NCBI GenBank assembly: GCA_900696485.1
Contig: CAADGG010000021.1
Coordinates: 55,491 to 119,490, forward strand
Length of the DNA: 64,000 bases
Origin: an uncultured Pseudomonadota bacterium
Lineage (GTDB): Bacteria; Myxococcota_A; UBA9160; PR03
Direction: 5' to 3'
Within the stretch, counting starts at the first letter, position 1; every line of letters starts with the position of its first letter. Below are positions 57,085 through 64,000 of the stretch, piece after piece. A program made the position numbers and the translations under genes. The notes under the pieces were generated by a model. The model searched no databases. It saw only the letters and a list, made by a program, of their open reading frames with translations, and had not been told where the DNA came from.

Positions 57085-57558
57085 GTCGCCCCTCTCTGCC
57101 AGAAGACCCTCCGGATGGGGCCGGTCAGGGACCGGCGAGGCCGGTCCCGATCTCGTCATCGACATCCGCCTCTCCGGGTCGTCATAGCACGACAGGTCGC
57201 GAGGCACCGGCGCCTTCTCGGGGGGGATGCTGGCAACTCGCGGAATCGGCGGAGGGGGTCGTCGCCGATCCGATTCCCGGCGGAGTCGGCCCAACCCAGG
57301 ATGAGCCTCCAGCATTCTTCGAGCAAGGGGCTGGGCTGCGATCGGAGTCACGCCCGGCCTGACGCGGTGACGTCGCGCGCGACGGCGGCGTGAAGGGCGT
57401 CCGTCCTCCAGCGGGGTGAGCCCCGGCCCGACGCTCCCCTTTGGCATTTCGGTGCTATGACTCGCATCATATGGACCTCGAGGCCGAGTCCGTAGGCTGC
57501 CCCGTTCGCCGTGGCCGCGCCGCGGCGGCGCCGTGGCAAATCAGGGAGGCATGACGCG
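57085..57558. other. Intergenic region, divergent promoters expected
   Basis: 474 bp with no gene I can support. It holds a perfect 9-bp hairpin GGGACCGGC-GAG-GCCGGTCCC (57128-57148) near the start of the minus-strand secreted gene. A candidate plus-strand promoter lies at 57441-57470. At 57307-57319 a 13-bp string CTCCAGCATTCTT matches the end of tRNA-Gly and its flank at 31313-31325. Confidence 0.4.
57441..57470 (+). promoter_or_regulatory. Candidate promoter of the acyl-CoA operon
   Basis: TTGGCA (5 of 6 to the -35 consensus), 18 bp, CATCAT (4 of 6 to the -10), about 88 bp before the acyl-CoA dehydrogenase ATG and in a locally A/T-richer stretch. Suggestive only. Confidence 0.3.
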
Positions 57559-58764
57559 ATGAGCCTGCCGGACATCGAAGTGGGGCTCAGCGAGTTCGAG
57601 CGCGAGGTGCGGGACTCGGTCCACAAGTTCGCCGAGGACGTGTTGCGGCCGGCCGGGCGCGAGCTCGATCGGCTGGCGGATCCGGGCGACGTGATCGCCA
57701 CCGGCTCGCTGCTGTGGTCGGTGTTCGATCGCTACCGCGAGCTCGGGATCGCGGACCTCGAGGAACTCGGAGGGGACCTCGATCCGATCGCGCGCGCGCG
57801 GCTGCGCTGCATGGTCAGCGAGGAGCTCGGCTGGGGCGATGCCGGCCTTGCGATCAGCCTCGGCGTGGCGGGATTCGCGCGGCTGTTTGCGCGCATGTCC
57901 GGCCGCCCGGCGTTGATCGAGCGCTTCGCGGGTCCGGATCATCGCGAAATCGGCTGCTGGGCGGTGACCGAGCCGGACCATGGGAGCGACACGCTGGCGG
58001 TCACCGAGCGCTCGTTCTCGGATCCGGAGTTGCGCGCCAACTGCGTCGCCCGTCGCGAGGGCGAGGAATGGGTGATCCGCGGTCAGAAGGCGGCGTGGGT
58101 CTCGAACGGCACGATCGCGACGGTGGCGGCGCTGTTCTGCACGATCGACCCGAGCGAGGGCTTCAAGGGCGGGGGCGTGTGCCTGGTGCCGCTCGACCTG
58201 CCCGGTGTCTCGCGCGGCAAGCCGCTCGACAAGCTCGGCCAGCGGGCGCTCAACCAGGGCGAGATCTACTTCGACGACGTCCGGATCCCGGCCGATTACA
58301 TGGTGGTCGGCAAGGATTCCTACGCGACGATCGTCGAGATGGTGCTGACGATGGCGAATGCGTCGATGGGGGCGATCTTCGTCGGCACCGCCCAGGCCGC
58401 GCTCGAACTCGCGCTCGACTACGCGAAGGAACGCGTGCAGGGAGGGGTCCCGATCTTCTCGCACCAGAGCGTGAAGGCGCGGTTGTTCCGGATGTTCATG
58501 CAGGTCGAGGCGGCGCGTTCGCTGGCACGCCGGGTCTTCGTTCACAACTTCTCGCAGGTGCCGCTGCTGCAGTATTCGATCGCGTCGAAGGTGTTCGGCA
58601 CCAACACCGCGTTCGAAGTCGCCAGCGCGGCGCTGCAGATCTTCGGCGGCAACGGGCTCACCCGCGAGTACCCGATCGAGAAGATCCTGCGCGACGCCCG
58701 CGCGTCGATGATCGAAGACGGCTGCAACGAGGTCCTGAGTCTGGTCGGTGCGACCAAACTCTGA
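57559..58764 (+). CDS. Acyl-CoA dehydrogenase family protein
   Basis: 401-aa FAD enzyme of the acyl-CoA dehydrogenase fold. CWAVTEPDHGSDTLA is the central FAD-binding signature, FDDVRIPADYMV the family pattern after it, and QIFGGNGLTREYPIEKILRDARASMIEDG the C-terminal FAD and catalytic region. It lacks a close match to short- or medium-chain classes and is nearer the broad group seen in unusual lipid, aromatic or steroid catabolism. GGGAGG precedes ATG 57559. First gene of a four-gene operon. Confidence 0.88.
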   Translation: MSLPDIEVGLSEFEREVRDSVHKFAEDVLRPAGRELDRLADPGDVIATGSLLWSVFDRYRELGIADLEELGGDLDPIARARLRCMVSEELGWGDAGLAISLGVAGFARLFARMSGRPALIERFAGPDHREIGCWAVTEPDHGSDTLAVTERSFSDPELRANCVARREGEEWVIRGQKAAWVSNGTIATVAALFCTIDPSEGFKGGGVCLVPLDLPGVSRGKPLDKLGQRALNQGEIYFDDVRIPADYMVVGKDSYATIVEMVLTMANASMGAIFVGTAQAALELALDYAKERVQGGVPIFSHQSVKARLFRMFMQVEAARSLARRVFVHNFSQVPLLQYSIASKVFGTNTAFEVASAALQIFGGNGLTREYPIEKILRDARASMIEDGCNEVLSLVGATKL

Positions 58765-58788
58765 ATCCGAACGTGCTGAGGAGGAGCC

Positions 58789-59577
58789 TTGGAACTGCGA
58801 GAAGTGATCGGCCGACGTCGCTCGATCCGCTTCCTGTTGCCGTACAAACCCGTCGAGCCCGCCAAGATCCAGCGCATGCTGGAGGCGGCGCGGATCGCCT
58901 CGCACTGGGGCAACGTGCAGAGCCTGCGGGCGGTCGTGGTGATGAAGGAGAGCGCGCCGCAGGACGTGATCGACGCGATCACGGCGCCGGTGGCCGGGTT
59001 CCAGATCCGCCTCGCGCCGGTGGTGATCGTCTGGTACCTCGACACCAGCGCGATCGACGACCAGTCGAACCGGCTGCGCGAGCTGCTCGCCGCCGGTGCG
59101 CTCGGCTTCGGCGAGGGCAAGCAGGAGGCGCTCGAGAAGCAGTTGATTCCGATCTTCGATCAGCTCCGGGAGGGGCTCAAGCAGCCGGGCCTCTCGGAGA
59201 TCGATTGCGGACAGGGCATTGCGCAGGCGACGCTGATGGCCTTCGAGCAGGGGCTCGGCACCTGCTGCCTCGGCACGCCGAACGTCGACAAGATCCGGGA
59301 GCGGCTCGGCCTGCCCGATCACTGCCGCGTGTTGCTGCTGCAGACGGTCGGATACCCGGCGGAGAGTCCCGAGGCGGGCGGCCAGCGGCCCCGCCAGCCG
59401 TTCGAGCAGCTCTTCCATCTGAATGGCTACGGCAAGCCGTTCCCGCGCGACGCCGCCGTCGTCGACGGGCTGACGCGAGACGCCATGCTGCAGGATCCCG
59501 CGCCGCTCCCGTGGCGCGAGGCCGAGCTCGAGTACTTGAAGCACGCGCTCGGGATCAAGGGACACGGCTTGCTGTGA
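58789..59577 (+). CDS. Nitroreductase-family flavoprotein
   Basis: 262 aa from TTG 58789 (GAGGAG upstream). The start ELREVIGRRRSIRFLLPYKPVEPAKIQRMLEAAR and the later GIAQATLMAFEQGLGTCCLG and RVLLLQTVGYPAE follow the FMN-binding nitroreductase fold. Arg residues in RRRSIR bind the FMN phosphate. Lying between acyl-CoA dehydrogenase and thiolase genes, it probably reduces an enoyl, quinone-like or other intermediate, or recycles a flavin, rather than a nitro group. Unusually for a compact nitroreductase it carries a long mid-domain insert and C-terminal tail. Confidence 0.83.
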   Translation: MELREVIGRRRSIRFLLPYKPVEPAKIQRMLEAARIASHWGNVQSLRAVVVMKESAPQDVIDAITAPVAGFQIRLAPVVIVWYLDTSAIDDQSNRLRELLAAGALGFGEGKQEALEKQLIPIFDQLREGLKQPGLSEIDCGQGIAQATLMAFEQGLGTCCLGTPNVDKIRERLGLPDHCRVLLLQTVGYPAESPEAGGQRPRQPFEQLFHLNGYGKPFPRDAAVVDGLTRDAMLQDPAPLPWREAELEYLKHALGIKGHGLL

Positions 59578-59614
59578 GCCGGCCGATCCGGCGGCACCAG
59601 AGGAGGATCGGGAC

Positions 59615-60847
59615 GTGAAGGTGGACGTCTGTCTGGCCGGGCTCGGCATGACCCGCTTCGGCAAGCACATGGAGACCGGCCTGAAGGCGCTCGGCGCCGA
59701 GGCCGTGCAGGCGGCGCTCGCCGATGCCGGCATGGCGCCCGCGGATCTCGACGCGGCGTTCGTCGGCAACGCAGCCGCCGGCGTCATCACTGGCCAGGAG
59801 AGCATCCGCGGCGAAGTGATCCTGCGCGGCATGGGACTCGGCCGCCTGCCGGTGATCAACGTCGAGAACGCCTGCGCCAGCGGGTCGACGGCGGTCCACC
59901 AGGCATGCGCGATGGTGTCGGCCGGCCTCTATGACGTCGCGCTCGCGCTCGGTGTGGAGAAGCTCTACCACGCCGACAAGAAGCGCACGTTCTCGGCGTT
60001 CAGCGGAGCCGTCGACGTCGAGGCGCTGCAGGGGATCCTCGAAGGCCTGCGTCGCAACGCGGACGCCGGCGGTGCGCGGGCGGCCGCCTCGGGCGCCGGC
60101 GAGAAGCGCTCGATGTTCATGGACATCTACGCGCTCGCGGCGCGCGCGCACATGGCCCGCTACGGAACCACGAAGGAGCAGTTCGCGGAGGTCGCTGCGA
60201 AGAACTCCTTCCACGGCAGCCTCAATCCCCGCGCGCAGTTCCGCGACGTGCTGACGGTCGCCGAGGTGCTCGCGGCGCCGATGGTGGCGGAACCGCTGAC
60301 GCGGCCGATGTGCTCGCCGATCGGCGACGGCGCCGCGGCCGTCATCGTCGTGAGCCCGCGCAAGGCCCGCGAGCTGGGCCTCAGCAAGTCGGCCCGGGTG
60401 GCGGCGATCGTGCTGCGCTCGGGCTGGGACCACGGCGGCGATGAGCCCGGCACCGTGGAGGTGTGCGCCGCCGAGGCCTACGAGCAGGCCGGCGTGGGTC
60501 CGGAGGATCTCCACGTGGCCGAGGTCCACGACGCCAGCGCGCCGGCCGAGATCCTCGCCTACGAATCGCTCGGCCTGTGCCCGGCCGGGGAGGGCGGCAA
60601 GCTGGTCGAATCCGGCGCCACGCGGCTCGGCGGGCGCATCCCGGTGAACACGTCTGGCGGCTTGCTGCGCAAGGGGCATCCGGTCGGAGCGAGCGGCGTC
60701 GCGCAGATCGTCGAGCTGGCCGAGCAGCTCGAGGGGCGTTCCGGCGCGCGGCAGGTCGAAGGCGCACGCGTGGCCCTGGCACAGAACGGTGGCGGAAACA
60801 TCGGGACCGATGCGGCCGCCATGTGCGTGACGATCCTCACCCGCTAG
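59615..60847 (+). CDS. Thiolase family protein (SCP-x type)
   Basis: 410-aa thiolase-fold enzyme. Nucleophile C87 in VENACASGSTAVHQA, GEVCAAEAYEQAGV-like helix, EVHDASAPAE with the His region, and H355 in GHPVGASG. The C-terminal QNGGGNIGTDAAAMCVTIL has the second cysteine and is typical of the SCP2/SCP-x group that cleaves branched or sterol side-chain 3-ketoacyl-CoA. GTG 59615 with GAGGAGG upstream. Expected to complete the beta-oxidation-like steps of this operon. Confidence 0.88.
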   Translation: MKVDVCLAGLGMTRFGKHMETGLKALGAEAVQAALADAGMAPADLDAAFVGNAAAGVITGQESIRGEVILRGMGLGRLPVINVENACASGSTAVHQACAMVSAGLYDVALALGVEKLYHADKKRTFSAFSGAVDVEALQGILEGLRRNADAGGARAAASGAGEKRSMFMDIYALAARAHMARYGTTKEQFAEVAAKNSFHGSLNPRAQFRDVLTVAEVLAAPMVAEPLTRPMCSPIGDGAAAVIVVSPRKARELGLSKSARVAAIVLRSGWDHGGDEPGTVEVCAAEAYEQAGVGPEDLHVAEVHDASAPAEILAYESLGLCPAGEGGKLVESGATRLGGRIPVNTSGGLLRKGHPVGASGVAQIVELAEQLEGRSGARQVEGARVALAQNGGGNIGTDAAAMCVTILTR

Positions 60848-60855
60848 GAGGCGCG

Positions 60856-62475
60856 ATGCGCACGCCCGACGAGGCGATCCTCGGAGACCTGGTGCGTCTG
60901 CGGGCGCAGACCCATCCGGATCTCGATGTGCTCACCTTCGAGCACCTGAGTCTCGATGGCGGTGCGACCCCCGACGAGCGGCGCAGCTTCGCGGATCTCG
61001 CCGAACACGGCAATCGCATCGCTGCGGAGTTGCTGCGCCGCGGGCTGGGCCGCGGCGATCGCTTCGGGCTGATGATGCGCAATCACCCCGAGTTCGTCGA
61101 AACGATGGTCGCGGCGTCGCTCACCGGCACGGTCATCGTGCCGATCGATCCCCGGACCCGCGGCGAGAAGCTCGCGTACTTCCTGCGCGCGGCCGGCTGC
61201 CGCGGTCTGGTCTGCGCGGACTACTGCCTCGCGTCGGTCCGCGCGGTGCGCGAGCAGGCGCCTGCGCTCGAGTGGATCCTGGCGCTCGAGACGCGCGAGG
61301 AACCGGGTGCGCCGGAACTCGGCAGCATCGCCGGCGCGGAGCCGCTCGGCGCGTGCCTCGCGCAGGCGGTGCCGACGGTCGACGCGCGGCTCGAGACACC
61401 CGAGGACCCGCTGCAGATCATCTTCACGTCCGGCACGACGGGCGACCCGAAGGGGGTTGTGTTCCCGAACTCCCGCTTCGGCGCATTCGGGTTGCTCGGC
61501 TACCTGATCGGCTACGGCCCCGAGGAACGCCCGTACACCGGCCTCTCGCTGACCCACGGCAACGCGCAGGCGGTGACGCTCGGTCCGTCGCTGCGCATGA
61601 ACCTGCGGGCGGTGTTCAGCCGCCGCTTCACCAAGTCGAAGCTCTGGGACGTGTGCCGCCACTACGGATGCACCACGTTCTCGATGCTCGGCGGAATGGC
61701 GACCGCCATCTACAGCGAGCCGCAACGGCCCGACGACGCCGACCACCAGGTGCGCTTCGTGATCAGCGCCGGCATGCCGGCGGCGCTGTGGGCGGACTTC
61801 GAGAAGCGCTTCGGCGTCCGGATCTTCGAATGGTACGGCGCCGTCGAAGGGGGGCTGGCGTTCCATCCGATCGGGCAGGGTCCGATCGGTTCGTTCGGCA
61901 AGCCGGCGCCGGGCCTCGACATGAAGATCCTCGACGAGCAGGATCGCGAGTGCGCCCCGGGTGAGATCGGCGAGATCTGCTCGCGACCGGCCACCGGCGA
62001 GACCGCGTCGGTCGAGTACTACCAGAACGAGGAGGCGTCGGCGTCGAAGACGCGGGGCGGGTGGCTGCGCAGCGGGGACATGGGCTGGCGCGACGAGCAG
62101 GGCTGGCTGTTCTTCTCCCACCGCAAGGGCGGCGGCATCCGCCACAACGGAGACTTCGTCAATCCCGGCTTCGTCGAGAAGGTGATCGCCGAGCAGCCCG
62201 GTGTCGATGATGTGTTCGTCTACGGCGTGCCGGCCGCGTCGGGGGCGCCTGGCGAGAAGGACGTCGTCGCGGCGGTGGTGCTGTCGCCGCAGCGGCCGTT
62301 CTCGGCCGACGCGATCTTCGCGGCGTGTCGGGCGAGCCTCGAGTCGAACTTCGTCCCGACCTATCTGCAGGTGGTGGACGAGATCCCGAAGACGGCGTCG
62401 GAAAAGCCACAGGAGCGCTTTCTGCTCGACCGCTTCGCGCCCGACGCTCCCGGCGTCTACACCGAGAAGCGGTAG
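60856..62475 (+). CDS. AMP-dependent acyl-CoA synthetase (CaiC/FadD-like)
   Basis: 539-aa ANL-superfamily ligase. P-loop IIFTSGTTGDPKGVV near residue 190, FEWYGAVEGG as the A5-like motif, WLRSGDMGWRDEQGWLFF as the A7 motif with the ATP-ribose Asp, and GDFVNPGFVEKVI as the hinge. The catalytic lysine is probably in KTASEKPQE near the C-terminus. Closest in pattern to CaiC and crotonobetaine/carnitine-type ligases, but substrate is unknown. ATG 60856 has CTAGGAGGCG directly before it. Probably activates the acid that enters this operon. Confidence 0.88.
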   Translation: MRTPDEAILGDLVRLRAQTHPDLDVLTFEHLSLDGGATPDERRSFADLAEHGNRIAAELLRRGLGRGDRFGLMMRNHPEFVETMVAASLTGTVIVPIDPRTRGEKLAYFLRAAGCRGLVCADYCLASVRAVREQAPALEWILALETREEPGAPELGSIAGAEPLGACLAQAVPTVDARLETPEDPLQIIFTSGTTGDPKGVVFPNSRFGAFGLLGYLIGYGPEERPYTGLSLTHGNAQAVTLGPSLRMNLRAVFSRRFTKSKLWDVCRHYGCTTFSMLGGMATAIYSEPQRPDDADHQVRFVISAGMPAALWADFEKRFGVRIFEWYGAVEGGLAFHPIGQGPIGSFGKPAPGLDMKILDEQDRECAPGEIGEICSRPATGETASVEYYQNEEASASKTRGGWLRSGDMGWRDEQGWLFFSHRKGGGIRHNGDFVNPGFVEKVIAEQPGVDDVFVYGVPAASGAPGEKDVVAAVVLSPQRPFSADAIFAACRASLESNFVPTYLQVVDEIPKTASEKPQERFLLDRFAPDAPGVYTEKR

Positions 62476-62555
62476 CTCCCGACCGCCGGCGGGCCTGCGT
62501 CTCCCGGTCGTCGACGTCCCGCAGACGTCGCCCCCGGTGAGCGTGCGGCCTCGGC

Positions 62556-62963
62556 TCAGCCGGCTCTGCTGATCTCCGCATCGACGTGGCGCATCAGGGT
62601 TTCTTCCATCGCCTCGTGGCGCTTGAAGCGCGCTTCGAACGCGACGAAGCTGCGACGGGCGGTGGCTTCATCGCCCCGCTCGAGCTGGTCTCCGATCGCG
62701 GCGAGCTCCAGGCGGAACTGGCGATGGGCTACGGAGATCGCCGAGATCTCCGGCTTGAGATCGGGGCGGAGCGCCCCGATCGACGCGTAGTAGAGCCGGT
62801 CCTCCTGCTCGAAGTGCACGTCGAGCATCTCGGACAACGCCGCGAAGGCGTCCCGCATCTCCTCGAGGTTTCCCTGTTCCCCGAAGATCCGGCCCACGTC
62901 GGCGAACAGATCGTCGAGATCGCGGTGCTCGGCCTGCACCGCCTGTCGTACGGCGCCCCCCAC
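62556..62963 (-). CDS. Hemerythrin-like di-iron protein
   Basis: 135 aa with the four-helix hemerythrin iron ligands: H13 (EHRDLDD), H50 and E54 (HFEQE), H80 (AHRQF), H116 and E120 (RHEAME) and H126. Roles of single-domain bacterial hemerythrins include O2 or NO binding and iron handling. GTG 62963 has AGGAGC upstream. The gene is divergent from a Crp/Fnr regulator with an FNR-type site between them, so oxygen- or NO-responsive expression is likely. Confidence 0.85.
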   Translation of the reverse strand: MGGAVRQAVQAEHRDLDDLFADVGRIFGEQGNLEEMRDAFAALSEMLDVHFEQEDRLYYASIGALRPDLKPEISAISVAHRQFRLELAAIGDQLERGDEATARRSFVAFEARFKRHEAMEETLMRHVDAEISRAG

Positions 62964-63058
62964 GAACTTGCTCCTATCCTTCTAGGTGCTCTGGGTCCCC
63001 CAGGTCCCCTGGATCCCCCAGGTCCGGTTCGTCCACCGGCTGCTGCACCCGAGGCCTG

Positions 63059-63064
63059 ATCTTA
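63059..63064 (-). promoter_or_regulatory. Candidate -10 of the hemerythrin gene
   Basis: TAAGAT on the minus strand; the predicted start of transcription is near 63052. That puts the centre of the palindrome at 63085-63100 about 40.5 bp upstream, the spacing of FNR-activated class II promoters. Confidence 0.4.
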
Positions 63065-63084
63065 CGGCGGCGCTGAGGTTCCAG

Positions 63085-63100
63085 TATGATCGGGATCATA
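63085..63100. promoter_or_regulatory. FNR/DNR-type operator
   Basis: TATGATCGGGATCATA is a near-perfect palindrome with 7-bp arms. It contains TGAT-N4-ATCA, the core of the FNR-family site TTGAT-N4-ATCAA with the outermost T/A differing on each side. It lies in the 153-bp gap between the divergent hemerythrin and Crp/Fnr genes. Its centre is 24 bp before the regulator's GTG, where binding could also repress that gene. Confidence 0.7.
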
Positions 63101-63116
63101 GACGGGAGCGGGGTGG

Positions 63117-63827
63117 GTGGACGGGGACCCTTCGATCGATCGAGAGACTGCCCTGCGGGACGTCGAGTTGTTCCGCGTTCTCGCGCCCGAGCGTCTTCAG
63201 AACCTACGGACGCGTTTGCGCGAGAAGGCGTTCCGGCGCCAGCAGGTCCTCTACTTCGAGGGCAGCCCTGCCGATCGGCTGTGGATCATCCGGACCGGGC
63301 AGGTGCGGCTCTACAAGAGTTCGAGCAAGGGGCAGCTGACCACTCTCGACGTGCTCTCCCCCGGAGAAGCGTTCGGGGTTCTTTCGGCGCTCGACACGGA
63401 CCTGTATCCGGCCAGTGCCGAGGCCGTCACCGCCGGGAGCGCGTGGTGGTTGCCGCGCGAGAGCTTCCTGCGGCTGTTGGCCGAAGAGCCGCGCCTCAAC
63501 GTCGAGATCCTGCGCATTCTGTCGCGGCGTCTTCAGGACGCCCACGACCGGCTGCGTTCTTTTGCCCATGACCCGGCTCCGGCACGGCTCGCCACGGCCT
63601 TGTTGCGGGCCGCCGTGTCCGGCGGTGAAGCGCGCGTCACGCGGCGCGCACTCGCCGAGGAGGCCGGCACCACCGTCGAGACTGCGATCCGGGCGTTGCG
63701 CCGCTTCGAGCGCGAGGGCCTCATCGAAGGCGGCGTCGGCTGCATCCGCATCGTCGACGAGCTTCGCCTGCGCGAGGCCGCCCGCGGAACGGCTGCGGCC
63801 GTCGCGGAGTCCGCGATCGCACGCTGA
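63117..63827 (+). CDS. Crp/Fnr-family transcriptional regulator
   Basis: 236 aa. Cyclic-nucleotide-like sensor domain about residues 15-130 (VLYFEGSPADRLWIIRTGQVRLYKSS) and a winged helix (TRRALAEEAGTTVETAIRALRRFEREGLI). The recognition helix keeps the E and R of the FNR E-x2-S-R pattern (ETAIR), which fits the TGAT/ATCA half-sites just upstream. No N-terminal cysteine cluster is present, so it is not an iron-sulfur FNR; a DNR-like NO or haem sensor is possible. GTG 63117 is the first start; binding of the 63085 site could make it autoregulated. Confidence 0.87.
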   Translation: MDGDPSIDRETALRDVELFRVLAPERLQNLRTRLREKAFRRQQVLYFEGSPADRLWIIRTGQVRLYKSSSKGQLTTLDVLSPGEAFGVLSALDTDLYPASAEAVTAGSAWWLPRESFLRLLAEEPRLNVEILRILSRRLQDAHDRLRSFAHDPAPARLATALLRAAVSGGEARVTRRALAEEAGTTVETAIRALRRFEREGLIEGGVGCIRIVDELRLREAARGTAAAVAESAIAR

Positions 63828-63832
63828 CCGGG

Positions 63833-63914
63833 CCGTCAAGAAAGGGGCCGGGTTCGTTCGTCAACTTTTCCGTCCGGAAAAGTTGACGAACGAACCCGGC
63901 CCCTTTCTTGACGG
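63833..63914. repeat. Perfect 82-bp palindrome
   Basis: Two perfectly complementary 40-bp arms (63833-63872 and 63875-63914) around a 2-nt TC centre, starting 5 bp after the regulator's stop codon. Transcribed, it would give a 40-bp hairpin. It has no T-run, so it is more like a REP/RAYT-associated or transposon-end palindrome than a simple terminator, though it would probably block transcription and protect the 3' end. No transposase is in view; the remaining 86 bp hold no gene I recognise. Confidence 0.9.
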
Positions 63915-64000
63915 TCAGGTGCTCGTCGGGCGGGAGCGGGCTCGACTCCTGGACCCCGGTGAGCCTCGTCGTCTGCCCGACGGACACCCGGGGCTTCCCC

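Noticed and set aside
57307..57319. 13-bp match CTCCAGCATTCTT to the tRNA-Gly 3' edge at 31313-31325 as a third att site
   Set aside because: No further tRNA sequence precedes it and the match straddles island sequence at the first site; it may be chance, so I did not use it as an island boundary.
62986..63060. Small repeated CCCCAGGTCC motif before the hemerythrin gene as an operator
   Set aside because: It is an imperfect, G+C-rich short repeat without dyad symmetry; the FNR-type palindrome nearby explains regulation better.
63915..64000. Possible gene start on the minus strand at the right edge
   Set aside because: The frame runs through the 82-bp palindrome into the regulator gene and shows no recognisable protein pattern; too little sequence remains.

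Overview
The window is a G+C-rich bacterial chromosome segment with short intergenic gaps, many GTG/TTG starts and frequent ATGA/GTGA stop-start overlaps. Gene content (nusA-infB-DUF503-rbfA-truB-rpsO-pnp order, a purB-S-C-Q-L-F operon, PilZ/DUF4388 proteins, PEP-CTERM proteins, a Coq4 homologue, lipid and ketone oxidation genes) suggests an aerobic or facultative member of the former Deltaproteobacteria or a related lineage (Myxococcota, Desulfobacterota or Binatota grade). The sequence alone does not fix the species.

Layout. (1) 1-7720: translation and RNA genes, nusA (partial), infB, a DUF503 gene, rbfA, truB, rpsO and pnp, with an unusual 32-bp tandem repeat array between rpsO and pnp. 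(2) 7728-22264: dut and cdsA, then the purine genes purB, purS, purC, purQ, purL and purF. These run with a GTGA overlap into a glutamine-synthetase-like / PuuD-like / aldehyde dehydrogenase / SDR set that looks like gamma-glutamyl amine catabolism, with a two-PilZ plus DUF4388 protein inside it. (3) 22296-31116: nadB on the minus strand, then a lytic transglycosylase, pgsA, a UDP-sugar dehydrogenase and a MacB/HlyD-type ABC export operon. (4) 31243-49435: an intact tRNA-Gly(GCC), then an 18-kb region whose far end repeats the 3' 46 bp of that tRNA. This is read as a decayed integrative island. It holds a broken tyrosine integrase next to the tRNA, an MntA/HepT toxin-antitoxin pair, 100-bp direct repeats, truncated genes (GH3 glucosidase, AraC, GFA, cupin, XRE), a response regulator facing a PDZ-containing hybrid histidine kinase, a cysteine-rich PEP-CTERM protein, and a TetR-Coq4-Baeyer-Villiger monooxygenase-GMC oxidoreductase cassette. 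(5) 49436-57084: a second integrase-tail remnant, then a heavy-metal RND efflux operon (His-rich protein, CzcC-, CzcB- and CzcA-like), a PEP-CTERM protein and a small secreted protein. This may be a second, tandem island. (6) 57559-64000: an acyl-CoA dehydrogenase / nitroreductase / thiolase / acyl-CoA ligase operon, a hemerythrin divergent from a Crp/Fnr regulator with an FNR-type box between them, and a perfect 82-bp palindrome after the regulator.

The core regions (1-3, 6) are ordinary, well-preserved housekeeping or catabolic operons. The most notable items are structural: the tRNA-bounded island with repeated integrase debris, the rpsO-pnp repeat array flanked by an inverted repeat, the 82-bp palindrome, and the FNR-type divergent promoter. 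I found no CRISPR array, no intact transposase and no convincing wholly new system. The closest to a new functional unit is the TetR-Coq4-BVMO cassette.
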